Position numbers and translations under genes: made by a program
The notes under the pieces: model-generated
Database searches by the model: none
What the model saw: the letters and a program-made list of their open reading frames with translations, nothing else
What the model was told of the DNA's origin: nothing
From: Syntrophales bacterium
Lineage (GTDB): Bacteria; Desulfobacterota; Syntrophia; Syntrophales; UBA2210
DNA: 12,749 nucleotides
Direction of reading: 5' to 3'
Assembly (NCBI GenBank): GCA_023228425.1
Contig: JALOBE010000030.1
Span: forward strand, 1 to 12,749
In this document: positions 1 to 6,790 of the stretch, piece after piece
Layout: the number at the start of each line of letters is the position of its first letter
Numbering within the stretch: the stretch's first letter is position 1

Positions 1-339
1 GTCTGATGGTTTCCCTGCATTACCTCAAGTACATGCACAACCTCAGCGATGAAGGCGTTCTTGACGGGTGGGTTGAGAACCCCTACTGGCAGTACCTGAG
101 CGGCATGAAGTTTTTTCAGCACGTCTTCCCCATAGATCCCCCAAGCATGACCCGGTGGCGCGGTCGTATCGGAGAGGCGGGCGCTGAGGAGTTGCTGAAA
201 GAGACCATCGATGCGGGGTTGAAACTGCTGCGAGTTCGGCTGCAAGGTGAGCGTTGCGGCGATCGTGCCGGAGATATGCCTCCGGTGTCATTTTACGAGG
301 TCGTCAATCGTGGCGCCCGGACTCGACTCTCATACCTGA
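1..339 (+). pseudogene. IS5-type transposase remnant, internally deleted
   Basis: The first ~75 codons (in frame from the left edge, with an ATG at 6) match the N-terminal DUF772-type domain of IS5-family DDE transposases. Recognisable pieces are HYLKYMHNLSDE, WVENPYWQYLSG, FFQH, PIDPPSMTRWR and RIGEAGAEELLKETI. At about position 225 the similarity stops. In the +1 frame from 229 the sequence reads CEFGCKVSVAA, a motif that in full-length relatives lies a few hundred residues further on. So the catalytic core has been removed by an internal deletion that also shifted the frame, and the open frame to 365 is chimeric nonsense. The +1 frame stops at TGA 337-339. No complete DDE triad remains, so the element cannot transpose itself. 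The 5' end and left inverted repeat lie outside the window. The family assignment is by recognition of motifs, not by a search. Confidence 0.75.
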
Positions 340-362
340 ACCGCTCCGGGGCATATCAGAAT

Positions 363-393
363 TAAAAGCAGCTTGAGTTTCTCCTGCAGGCTG
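363..393 (-). terminator. weak candidate terminator of the wtp operon
   Basis: Downstream of wtpC on the - strand there are imperfect arms, CAGCCTG and CAAGCTG (six of seven pairs), with an 11-base loop, followed by CTTTTAATT. The stem is short and its stability is doubtful. It is the only terminator-like structure between wtpC and the transposase remnant. Confidence 0.3.
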
Positions 394-401
394 GCTCCGC
401 A

Positions 402-1439
402 TCAGAAGCAACTCAGCGCCGTCGCCTTGAACGAAAAATAGATGTCCAGACCGTCTCGAAGTCCCAGTTCAACCAGAGAACGCTTTGTCAGGATGGCCTT
501 GAAGGGAACACCCGATGAGTCAATCAATACTTCGTAATACAGACCCCGATCTATGAGTCCCGTGATGGTCCCCGCAAAGGTGTTTCTCATGCTGGACTGA
601 AAACGTTCCGTGCTGATGACAATATCTTCCGGCCGAATGGCAACATGTGAATAGTGATCTGACGGGATACCGCCCACATCAATTTCAAGGCCGTTGATGC
701 TCACCTTTTCCCCCCTGAAGGTGACGGCAAAAAAGTTTTTCATTCCCACGAAATCGGCTACAAAGCTTGAACGTGGTTCACGGAAGATTTCTTCAACAGA
801 GCCGATCTGTTCGATCCGGCCGTCATTCATCACCGCCCCTCGATCAGCCAGCGAAAGTGCCTCTGCAAAATCGTGAGTAACCATGAGAAACGTCGTACTT
901 GAATGTTGGTGCAATATTTTCAGGCCCTCTCTGATCTCTTCGCGAAAACGGGGATCGAGGGCCGACAGGGGTTCGTCGAGGAGCAGAACGGGCGGATCGA
1001 TAATGAGTGCCCGGGCCAAAGCGACACGCTGATTTTCTCCGCCACTCAGGTTCGTGGTGAGGCGATGAAGCAGGTGATGAAGGTTCAGATCGCTGACCAG
1101 ACGATCCATTCGTTCAGCGGCGACAGCATCTTTGATCCGGTGAAATCGCAGCCCGTAGGTGATGTTCTCTTTCACCGTCATGTGGGGGAAAAGAGAGAAG
1201 TCCTGGTATACGATACCGACTCCTCGTTTTTCCGGAGGTAGTCGGGTTACATCTTTTTTGTTTATCCATATCCGGCCATGTGAACAATTGATGAGACCTG
1301 CTATCGCTTCCAGGAGAACCGTTTTCCCGGCACCGGTGGGTCCCATGAGAACGAAAAATTCATTTTTCTCGATGGAAATATTGATATCGGTCAGGCGAAA
1401 TCCGCCGAGATCTATGTGTAAATCTTCAGTTTTGATCAT
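402..1439 (-). CDS. wtpC: Tungstate/molybdate ABC transporter ATP-binding protein
   Basis: This is the cytoplasmic ATPase that powers oxyanion import through WtpB; 345 aa. The ATPase domain has Walker A GPTGAGKT (33-40), Q-loop Q79, ABC signature LSGGENQ (131-137), Walker B VLLLDEP (151-157) and switch histidine H189 in VTHD. A C-terminal TOBE-type domain (about 265-345, starting AIRPED) is typical of ModC/WtpC/CysA-class importers and binds or senses the oxyanion. I chose the ATG at 1439 because it overlaps the wtpB stop as ATGA, so translation is probably coupled. The open frame upstream to 1511 runs antiparallel to nothing useful and sits inside wtpB. It is the last gene of wtpABC. The substrate is inferred from the wtpA-type binding protein; ModC or TupC would be the alternative name. 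Length and all catalytic motifs are normal. Confidence 0.88.
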   Translation of the reverse strand: MIKTEDLHIDLGGFRLTDINISIEKNEFFVLMGPTGAGKTVLLEAIAGLINCSHGRIWINKKDVTRLPPEKRGVGIVYQDFSLFPHMTVKENITYGLRFHRIKDAVAAERMDRLVSDLNLHHLLHRLTTNLSGGENQRVALARALIIDPPVLLLDEPLSALDPRFREEIREGLKILHQHSSTTFLMVTHDFAEALSLADRGAVMNDGRIEQIGSVEEIFREPRSSFVADFVGMKNFFAVTFRGEKVSINGLEIDVGGIPSDHYSHVAIRPEDIVISTERFQSSMRNTFAGTITGLIDRGLYYEVLIDSSGVPFKAILTKRSLVELGLRDGLDIYFSFKATALSCF

Positions 1440-2221
1440 GGTGATTTTTCTGATTTCATCGTCAGTATGCGCAGTGTCAGAAACAGGATGAGACAGACGG
1501 AAATAAGCCACACGGCTACAGGTTGAGAATATTTCAGTCCATAGGCTTCAAATCGTTCATAAATCAGCACAGGAGCAATCATGGGGTGGTAGGCCACAAC
1601 AACGACGGCACCGAACTCGCTGATTGCCCGGGCGGTACACATGACGAAGCCAATGAGTACGCTGCGCCGGGCAAGGGGAAAAGTGATCCTGAAAAAGGTG
1701 CTGAACATGGACGCGCCGAGGCTTCTCGAAACATGTTCCAGTCGGGACGGAATATTTTCAAAGCCGGCTTTCACAGCATTGACATAGAAGGGAATGCCCA
1801 CGAAGGTCAGCACGATGACTATACCCGTAACACTGCCCATGACACGGATACCGAGATCCGCGAGGATCATTCCCAACCAGTGGTTTTTCCCGGCAACACT
1901 GAGGATCGCGATGCCAATGACAGGATGGGGAATGACTATCGGGAGATCGACAATGCTTTCGACCAGTCGCTTCCCCCTGAAGTCTGTACGGGCAAGCACA
2001 TAGGCAAGCGGGGTACCGAAGACAAATGAGATGGCCGCGGCCGACAGGGCTGTAGTAATACTGAGCCGTATCGACCGGACCACATGCTTGTCTCCAATCG
2101 TTTCCATGATCTGGGTCAGGGAAGGCGCCGTCAGCATTTCCACAAGCGGAACCAGGATGAACAACATGATAACGGCGCCGGAGGAAATGGTGACCCAGAA
2201 AAATGGTTCCCGTACCTTCAT
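1436..2221 (-). CDS. wtpB: Tungstate/molybdate ABC transporter permease
   Basis: This is the inner-membrane permease of the importer; 261 aa, within the usual ModB/WtpB range. Hydrophobic segments occur near residues 9-30, 53-75, 91-110, 128-150, 190-212 and 236-255. The cytoplasmic EAA loop that docks on the ATPase is visible around residues 155-176 (SRLEHVSRSLGAS...FRITFP, with LGAS in place of the more usual AA.LGAS). The SEFGAV stretch and the following APVLIYERFEAYGL are typical of Wtp/Mod permeases. I prefer the ATG at 2221, preceded by GGGAG about 12 bases away. A GTG at 2290 in the same frame would add 23 residues that do not look like permease sequence. It starts 98 bases after wtpA and overlaps wtpC by 4 bases. 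Tungstate versus molybdate specificity cannot be read from the permease. Confidence 0.87.
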   Translation of the reverse strand: MKVREPFFWVTISSGAVIMLFILVPLVEMLTAPSLTQIMETIGDKHVVRSIRLSITTALSAAAISFVFGTPLAYVLARTDFRGKRLVESIVDLPIVIPHPVIGIAILSVAGKNHWLGMILADLGIRVMGSVTGIVIVLTFVGIPFYVNAVKAGFENIPSRLEHVSRSLGASMFSTFFRITFPLARRSVLIGFVMCTARAISEFGAVVVVAYHPMIAPVLIYERFEAYGLKYSQPVAVWLISVCLILFLTLRILTMKSEKSP

Positions 2222-2319
2222 AGAAATACGAAACTCCCTAGGCCGTGAGACAACCGACCACTCAGGATCAAAACCTCCCGCGTGAAGCACCCAACAGCGC
2301 TACCAGAGAAAACGATATA

Positions 2320-3306
2320 CTAGTCCCGGACTTCCACCTTGTCCTGCAAGACGACGGGTATTTTCGCCTTCATTTCAGCCGTGGGAACACGGCATGGAAT
2401 AAACGGCGGCTGCCCCATTTCGTCAAGTACCTTCAGACCTCCTTCGGGATCCAGAATATAGTCCAGGAAGGCGATGGCTGCCTCTTCATTTTGCGCGTCC
2501 TTTATAAGTGTCAGTCCGTATGTGCAGGACTGCCCCCTGATGTCCATGAAGGATCCGGGTGTTTCGCCCGTTACGGACACAACGGCTTGGCTGTAAAAAT
2601 CATCAAAGGCATAATCGCTCAGATTGATTTCCACAGGAAGCGTTATGTAACGCAGCCCATGCTGTACCGCGACTGAACGATACTCCCATGCGTAATCCAT
2701 GTTGCCGGTCTGCAGCAGAGAGACTAATTCAACCGACTTGGGACGGATGTTCTCTTGGGGGCGATTTGCGATAACTGCCTCATAAAATCCCGGAATACCG
2801 TAATGTTTCTCTGCCAGTTGAAGGGCCATGAGCGATCTGTACCCGCAAGGGTCGAGATTCGGATCAGAGTGCCCCCACACCACATCTTTTTCTTGAAGAA
2901 TTTCATACCAGTTCTGCTCATTAACACGATCGGCATGGCGGCTCTTGTCGGTATAACAGAGCACGAGCTGGTTTGAGGCAAAACGGATGTTCCAGTCAGC
3001 GTGAGAGGGAATCAGCAGTTTGTCGATCACCACGTAATCCGCCGAGGCTATGATGTCACATGGCTTTTTGAGGTCGATGACCTTGCGCGCGCATGCCTGG
3101 CTGCCTGCCGCCTCGCGCAGTATTTCAATCTTGGGATAGCGCTCTTTAAAAGCCTTTTCCATGGCTTCGAAGGGAATGGACAAACTTCCGGCATGAAACA
3201 TGATTACGGTACCCTTCGGTTCAGCCCATGACGCCGCGGGCAGTAAACCGATCGACGCCACCGCAAAAACGGCACAAATCCAGATGGTCAATACTGTTTT
3301 TCTCAT
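2320..3306 (-). CDS. wtpA: Tungstate/molybdate-binding periplasmic protein
   Basis: This is the exported solute-binding protein that captures tungstate/molybdate and delivers it to WtpB; 328 aa. A Sec signal peptide is clear: MRK, a hydrophobic core to about residue 24, then ASWA|EP as the likely cleavage site (after 28). The mature part starts with VIMFHAGSLSIPFE (34-47), the hallmark of the WtpA branch; ordinary ModA proteins have an AASSL-type motif there. The SAD at 88-90, NLDPCGYRS (150-158) and YAWEYRS (205-211) match the family. By analogy with archaeal WtpA/ModA, D152 and E208 could provide the two carboxylate ligands giving six-fold metal coordination. I chose the ATG at 3306 because AAGGAGG lies about 6 bases upstream and the signal peptide begins there; the frame stays open to 3435 but that part is non-coding leader. 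First gene of the wtp operon. TupA or ModA are less likely. Confidence 0.88.
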   Translation of the reverse strand: MRKTVLTIWICAVFAVASIGLLPAASWAEPKGTVIMFHAGSLSIPFEAMEKAFKERYPKIEILREAAGSQACARKVIDLKKPCDIIASADYVVIDKLLIPSHADWNIRFASNQLVLCYTDKSRHADRVNEQNWYEILQEKDVVWGHSDPNLDPCGYRSLMALQLAEKHYGIPGFYEAVIANRPQENIRPKSVELVSLLQTGNMDYAWEYRSVAVQHGLRYITLPVEINLSDYAFDDFYSQAVVSVTGETPGSFMDIRGQSCTYGLTLIKDAQNEEAAIAFLDYILDPEGGLKVLDEMGQPPFIPCRVPTAEMKAKIPVVLQDKVEVRD

Positions 3307-3320
3307 GAGGCCCCTCCTTT

Positions 3321-3347
3321 CGGGAACAAGAAGCAGGTTGCTTCCCG
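3321..3347 (-). promoter_or_regulatory. wtpA leader hairpin just before the ribosome binding site
   Basis: In the wtpA mRNA, CGGG-AAGCA-acc-TGCTT-(6-base bulge)-CCCG can fold into a two-part stem. It ends directly beside the AAAGGAGG ribosome binding site of wtpA. It could influence translation initiation or mRNA stability. It does not have the features I know of the Moco/Tuco riboswitch class, so no ligand is proposed. Confidence 0.4.
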
Positions 3348-3351
3348 GCTG

Positions 3352-3371
3352 ATAACCGCCGTAACGGTTAT
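3352..3371. promoter_or_regulatory. perfect inverted repeat upstream of wtpA, candidate operator
   Basis: ATAACCG and CGGTTAT form perfect 7-bp arms around a 6-base spacer, 45-65 bases before the wtpA start and about 35 bases downstream of the predicted -10. The position just after the promoter suits a repressor site. Molybdate/tungstate uptake operons are commonly repressed by ModE-type regulators, or by TunR in sulfate reducers, when oxyanion is plentiful. The link to either is inference, and no regulator gene is in the window. It could instead be an RNA hairpin. Confidence 0.45.
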
Positions 3372-3406
3372 TTATGGAAAGAACTGGTAAGATACAGATA
3401 CTAAAG

Positions 3407-3435
3407 GAAATAACAGAAGGGGGTTTCTCTGTCAA
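3407..3435 (-). promoter_or_regulatory. predicted sigma70 promoter of wtpABC
   Basis: On the - strand a perfect TTGACA (3430-3435) is followed after exactly 17 bases by TATTTC (3407-3412), a weak -10 that keeps the TAT start. Transcription would begin about 95 bases before the wtpA ATG. The -35 lies only 8 bp from the outer end of the 29-bp inverted repeat, so the promoter directly abuts that element. Confidence 0.5.
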
Positions 3436-3451
3436 GAGGGACGGAGGGACG
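3436..3451. repeat. 8-bp tandem duplication GAGGGACG
   Basis: Two adjacent perfect copies of GAGGGACG (3436-3443 and 3444-3451). The second copy is also the outer end of the left arm of the 29-bp inverted repeat. It may be a trace of how that element arose or inserted; the right side has no matching copy in the same orientation. Confidence 0.6.
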
Positions 3452-3524
3452 TACTTACCTTATTAACTTACTGCAAGATCAACCACCCGCAGGTGAGTAA
3501 GTTAATAAGGTAAGTACGTCCCTC
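3444..3524. repeat. REP-like element: perfect 29-bp inverted repeat
   Basis: The left arm 3444-3472 and right arm 3496-3524 are exact reverse complements over 29 bp, enclosing a 23-base centre (3473-3495) that itself contains CACC/GGTG. Each arm carries GACGTACTTACCTTATTAAC or its complement. It sits 9 bases after the ilvD stop and before the wtpA promoter. There is no T-tract, so it is not a standard intrinsic terminator, although as RNA it would form a very stable stem that could protect ilv mRNA 3' ends. A near-identical single copy occurs at 11740-11763, so this is a dispersed repeat and not a local operator. It resembles REP elements moved by Y1/RAYT transposases; that is inference, since no such gene is present here. 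Confidence 0.8.
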
Positions 3525-3533
3525 TCCCGGGTG

Positions 3534-5201
3534 TCACTCTTCCCGCCGAAAGACAGCCCCCGTACTGGCCGATGTGACCATTACCGCGTAGCGGCCAAGA
3601 TAACCCGTTGTAATGGGGGGTTTCCGGGGCTTGAAAGATTTCTTTCTCCGGGCCAGTTCCCTGTCCGTGATCTTGAGATCGATTGTCTTGCCGGGAATAT
3701 CGATAGCTATCCTGTCGCCTTCTTGCACGAGGCCGATGGGTCCTCCCTCGGCGGCTTCGGGAGAAACATGACCGATGGCCGCTCCTCGAGTCCCCCCGCT
3801 GAAGCGTCCGTCCGTGAGCAGTGTGACCGAAGTGTCAAGGCCCATGCCAACGATGGCCGACGTGGGTGAGAGCATTTCCCGCATGCCCGGACCGCCCTTC
3901 GGGCCTTCATAGCGTATGATTACGACGTCTCCCGGTTCAATGCGCCCGCCAAATATCGCCTCGATGGCATCATCCTCGGAATCGAAAACGCGGGCCCTGC
4001 CCTCCTTGACCATCATGTCAGGATCCACGGCTGATTGCTTGACCACCGCCCCGTCGGGAGCCAGGTTTCCTCTGAGAATCGCGATCCCACCCTCCTGCCG
4101 GTAGGGATCCTCGATCGACCTGATAACGGCCCGGTTCTTCACGGCGGCTCTCTTGAAATTCTGCCCCACTGTCTTTCCCGTTACTGTCATCGCGTCGACA
4201 TCGATGACACCCAGGGAGGCGATTTCCTTCATAACCGCCTGGATACCGCCCGCTTCGTCGAGGTCCTCCAGATGGTGCGCGCCGGCCGGACTCAACAGGC
4301 AGATGTTCGGAGTTTTTTCACTGATGACATTGAAAAGGTCGAGATCGAGATCAATGCCCGCCTCACGGGCGATGGCCGGAATGTGGAGCACCGTGTTGGT
4401 GGAGCAGCCCAGAGCCATGTCTACCGCTATGGCGTTTCTGAAAGCATTGATGGTGGCGATATCCCGGGGTTTGACATCCTTGCGCACCAGGTCCATCACC
4501 CGCATGCCCGTTTCCTTGGCGAGGCGTCTCCGGGCAGCATTGACGGCGGGAATGGTGCCGTTCCCGGGAAGGCCGAGGCCGAGGGCCTCGGTAACACAGT
4601 TCATGGAGTTGGCCGTGAACATGCCGGCACAGGAACCGCACCCGGGGCAGGCACAGTCTTCAAGCTCCCGGAAACCCTTTTGTGAGAGGGAGCCCGATCT
4701 GACCTGCCCCACACCCTCGAAGACGCTGATGAGATCAACGGGATCGCCGTTGTGATGACCCGACATCATGGGCCCGCCGCTGATGACGACGGTGGGAATG
4801 TTGAGGCGCAGAGCCGCCATGAGCATGCCCGGTACGATTTTATCACAGTTGGTCACCATGACCAGGCCGTCGAATGGATGTGCCGTTGCCATGATTTCAA
4901 TGGAGTCGGCAATCAGTTCCCTGCTTGCCAGGGAATACTTCATGCCCTCGTGGCCCATGGCTATGCCGTCACAGACACCGATGACGGGAAAGGCTACCGG
5001 GGTCCCGCCGGCCATTCTGATGCCCGCCTTGACGTCATCGGCTATGATCGAAAGGTGTACATGGCCGGGAATGATCTCGTTGGCTGAATTCACAACGCCG
5101 ATGATGGGTCTGGACAACTCTTCATCGGTATAACCCATGGCCTTGAAAAGCGAGCGATGGGGAGCCCGTTCGATACCCTTTTTCATTACATCGCTTCTCA
5201 T
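3534..5201 (-). CDS. ilvD: Dihydroxy-acid dehydratase
   Basis: It dehydrates 2,3-dihydroxy-isovalerate and 2,3-dihydroxy-3-methylvalerate to the 2-keto acids, the third shared step of valine/isoleucine synthesis; cytoplasmic, iron-sulfur dependent. At 555 aa it has normal length. Visible motifs are NSANEIIPGH (38-47), VCDGIAMGHEGM (76-87), NCDK with C119, CPGCGSCAGMFTANSMNC (185-202) and the C-terminal TDGRFSGGTRGAAIGHVSPEA (463-483), in which S468 would be the catalytic serine. The cysteine pattern (C119, C191 with C185/C188 nearby, no Cys in the NEIIPGH loop) resembles the E. coli-like class that carries an oxygen-labile [4Fe-4S] cluster, unlike the plant/mycobacterial NEITPC class with [2Fe-2S]. 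The ATG at 5201 has AAGGA 8 bases upstream. It is the last gene of the ilv operon, 24 bases after ilvC. Confidence 0.96.
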   Translation of the reverse strand: MRSDVMKKGIERAPHRSLFKAMGYTDEELSRPIIGVVNSANEIIPGHVHLSIIADDVKAGIRMAGGTPVAFPVIGVCDGIAMGHEGMKYSLASRELIADSIEIMATAHPFDGLVMVTNCDKIVPGMLMAALRLNIPTVVISGGPMMSGHHNGDPVDLISVFEGVGQVRSGSLSQKGFRELEDCACPGCGSCAGMFTANSMNCVTEALGLGLPGNGTIPAVNAARRRLAKETGMRVMDLVRKDVKPRDIATINAFRNAIAVDMALGCSTNTVLHIPAIAREAGIDLDLDLFNVISEKTPNICLLSPAGAHHLEDLDEAGGIQAVMKEIASLGVIDVDAMTVTGKTVGQNFKRAAVKNRAVIRSIEDPYRQEGGIAILRGNLAPDGAVVKQSAVDPDMMVKEGRARVFDSEDDAIEAIFGGRIEPGDVVIIRYEGPKGGPGMREMLSPTSAIVGMGLDTSVTLLTDGRFSGGTRGAAIGHVSPEAAEGGPIGLVQEGDRIAIDIPGKTIDLKITDRELARRKKSFKPRKPPITTGYLGRYAVMVTSASTGAVFRREE

Positions 5202-5225
5202 GGCTCAATTCCTTCCGTTCCGCGT

Positions 5226-6284
5226 TTATTTCTTTATCCGTCTTTCAGGACGGAGTTCCCGGAGGACCTGCCCTGCCTGCCACATTTCCATGTCACGCAT
5301 GGACGCGAGCTCTTTTTCCAGACGTTCGCGATAGTCCGGCTCACTGTTGGCCTTGAGAACAATCTCCGTTTCTCTGCCTGATTTGACACTTTCGTACAAC
5401 TCGTCAAAGAGGGGTGCCACGACATCCCGGAATCGCCCCTTCCAATCCAGAGCACCCCGCTGGGCCGTGGTACTGGTGTTTGCGTACATCCAGTCCATGC
5501 CGTTTTCGCCCACGAGACGAATGAGGCTCTGAGTCAGTTCCTCAACGGTTTCGTTGAAGGCTTCGCTGGGACTGTGGCCGTTTTTTCTGAGGCACTCGTA
5601 CTGGGCCTCCATAACGCCCGCCAGACACCCCATAAGAACACCGCGCTCGCCGGCAAGATCACTGTAGACTTCCTTCTCGAAGGTGGTGGGGAAGAGGTAG
5701 CCCGAACCGATGGCGATGCCGATGGCGCAGACCCGGTCATGGGCGCGTCCCGTGAAGTCCTGGAAAACGGCAATGCTGGAATTGATTCCGCTTCCGTCAA
5801 GAAAGTTTCTTCGAACGGTCAGCCCCGAACCCTTGGGGGCCACGAGGATCACATCAATGTTTTCCGGCGGAATGACACCGGTCTGTTTTTTATAGGCAAT
5901 GGAAAACCCGTGGGAAAAGTAGAGGGCCTTGCCTTCCGTCAGGTGGGGTTTGATGGCGGGCCACATCGCCTTCTGCCCCGCGTCGGAGAGGAGCATCATG
6001 ACGATCGTTCCACGCTTCGCCGCCTCCTCCAGAGAAAAGAGCGTTTCTCCAGGCACGAAACCATCCTTAACGGCCCTCTCCCAGGAAGATGACCCGCTGT
6101 CCCGCTGCCCGACGATAACCTTGAACCCGTTGTCCATCATGTTCAAGGCCTGTCCCGGCGCCTGTACTCCGTATCCGAGAACGGCGATGACCTCGTCCTT
6201 CAGTACCTCGCGGGCCTTTTCAAGAGTGAACTCCTCGGCCGTGATAACCTCTTCGGCAACCCCTCCGATAACAATTTGTCCCAT
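5226..6284 (-). CDS. ilvC: Ketol-acid reductoisomerase (NADP+), yeast/plant-like type
   Basis: It converts acetolactate or acetohydroxybutyrate to the dihydroxy acid by alkyl migration and NAD(P)H reduction; cytoplasmic, Mg-dependent. The protein has 352 aa. The nucleotide-binding glycine motif is LGYGVQAPGQA (36-46), with Ala at one of the usual Gly positions. The cofactor-specificity loop follows at about 60-68 (QRDSGSSSW). SHGF with H125 and APKGSG with K151 are catalytic. EVYSDLAGERG gives Mg ligands D209 and E213, and EAFNETVEE (241-249) is in the second metal-binding region. The sequence style (GVQAPGQALNMMDNGF, DGFVPGETLFSLEEAA, GINSSIAVFQD) is that of yeast-like class I enzymes and not of the short GSQGHAHALNL bacterial ones. 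I place the start at 6284, 9 bases after AAGGAG; the ATG at 6293 touches that site and is too close. It lies 29 bases after ilvN. Confidence 0.95.
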   Translation of the reverse strand: MGQIVIGGVAEEVITAEEFTLEKAREVLKDEVIAVLGYGVQAPGQALNMMDNGFKVIVGQRDSGSSSWERAVKDGFVPGETLFSLEEAAKRGTIVMMLLSDAGQKAMWPAIKPHLTEGKALYFSHGFSIAYKKQTGVIPPENIDVILVAPKGSGLTVRRNFLDGSGINSSIAVFQDFTGRAHDRVCAIGIAIGSGYLFPTTFEKEVYSDLAGERGVLMGCLAGVMEAQYECLRKNGHSPSEAFNETVEELTQSLIRLVGENGMDWMYANTSTTAQRGALDWKGRFRDVVAPLFDELYESVKSGRETEIVLKANSEPDYRERLEKELASMRDMEMWQAGQVLRELRPERRIKK

Positions 6285-6293
6285 GATTCTCAT

Positions 6294-6299
6294 CTCCTT
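6294..6299 (-). promoter_or_regulatory. ilvC ribosome binding site, decides the start
   Basis: AAGGAG on the - strand abuts the ATG at 6293 with no spacer, but lies 9 bases from the next in-frame ATG at 6284. The second ATG is therefore the better start and the protein begins MGQIVI. Confidence 0.7.
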
Positions 6300-6313
6300 A
6301 TGTTACGTGCGTG

Positions 6314-6787
6314 TTACAAAACCACCAGCCCGGACCTGCTCATGTCCTCCATACCAAGGGTCTCCAGTGAAGTCAACACTTCGCTGATCTCCCGGCTTTC
6401 TCCCGTTACTTCGAGGATCAGATGGTCCGACGTTTCTTCGAGTATCCGGCATCGAAATTCTTCTGCAACTTTCATGACAGCCTCCCTGGTTTCCCGGGAA
6501 GCTCTCATACGGACCAGGGCCATTTCTCTCTGGAATGCATCTGTCTCTTGTATATAGAACACGTCTATGACGTCGACGAGTTTTTTCATCTGCTTTTCAA
6601 TCTTCTCCACCGTTGTCATATCACCTTTCGTTACCAGGGTAATCTTGGTGATATCCGGTTTCATGGTAACATTGGCGCTTATGTTCTCGATATTGAATCC
6701 TCGTCCGCTCAAAAGTCCCGATATCCGGGCAAGTACATCCGGTTTGTTTTTTACCAGCAGAGAGACCGTATGGTGCTTAACTTCCAT
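6314..6787 (-). CDS. ilvN: Acetolactate synthase small (regulatory) subunit
   Basis: This is the regulatory partner of IlvB; it raises activity of the large subunit and normally carries valine feedback control. At 157 aa it has the usual length. It has an N-terminal ACT domain (about 4-76, HTVSLLVKNKPDVLARISGL and RGFNIENIS) and an ALS small-subunit C-terminal domain (about 85-157). The valine-site asparagines are kept (N14 in KNKP, N32 in GFNIEN). The residue after NKP is D17 (codon GAT at 6737-6739), where family members nearly always have Gly; this aligns with E. coli IlvH G14, and change of that residue to Asp lowers valine sensitivity there. So feedback inhibition may be weak here. The start codon lies 3 bases after the ilvB stop (TGA-AGC-ATG), with AAGGA inside the ilvB end, so the two subunits are probably translated in a coupled way. 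Also called ilvH in other species. Confidence 0.94.
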   Translation of the reverse strand: MEVKHHTVSLLVKNKPDVLARISGLLSGRGFNIENISANVTMKPDITKITLVTKGDMTTVEKIEKQMKKLVDVIDVFYIQETDAFQREMALVRMRASRETREAVMKVAEEFRCRILEETSDHLILEVTGESREISEVLTSLETLGMEDMSRSGLVVL

Positions 6788-6790
6788 GCT

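Noticed and set aside
3307..3406. Moco/Tuco riboswitch before wtpA
   Set aside because: The leader is short and shows only two simple hairpins; the multi-stem architecture of that RNA class is not visible.
3307..3435. N-terminal extension of wtpA to 3435
   Set aside because: It would bury the signal peptide and covers the promoter, operator and leader hairpin. The ATG at 3306 has AAGGAGG at ideal spacing.
3444..3524. Inverted repeat as a standard intrinsic terminator or a CRISPR unit
   Set aside because: There is no T-tract on either side, and only one symmetric unit is present with no regularly spaced repeats and spacers.
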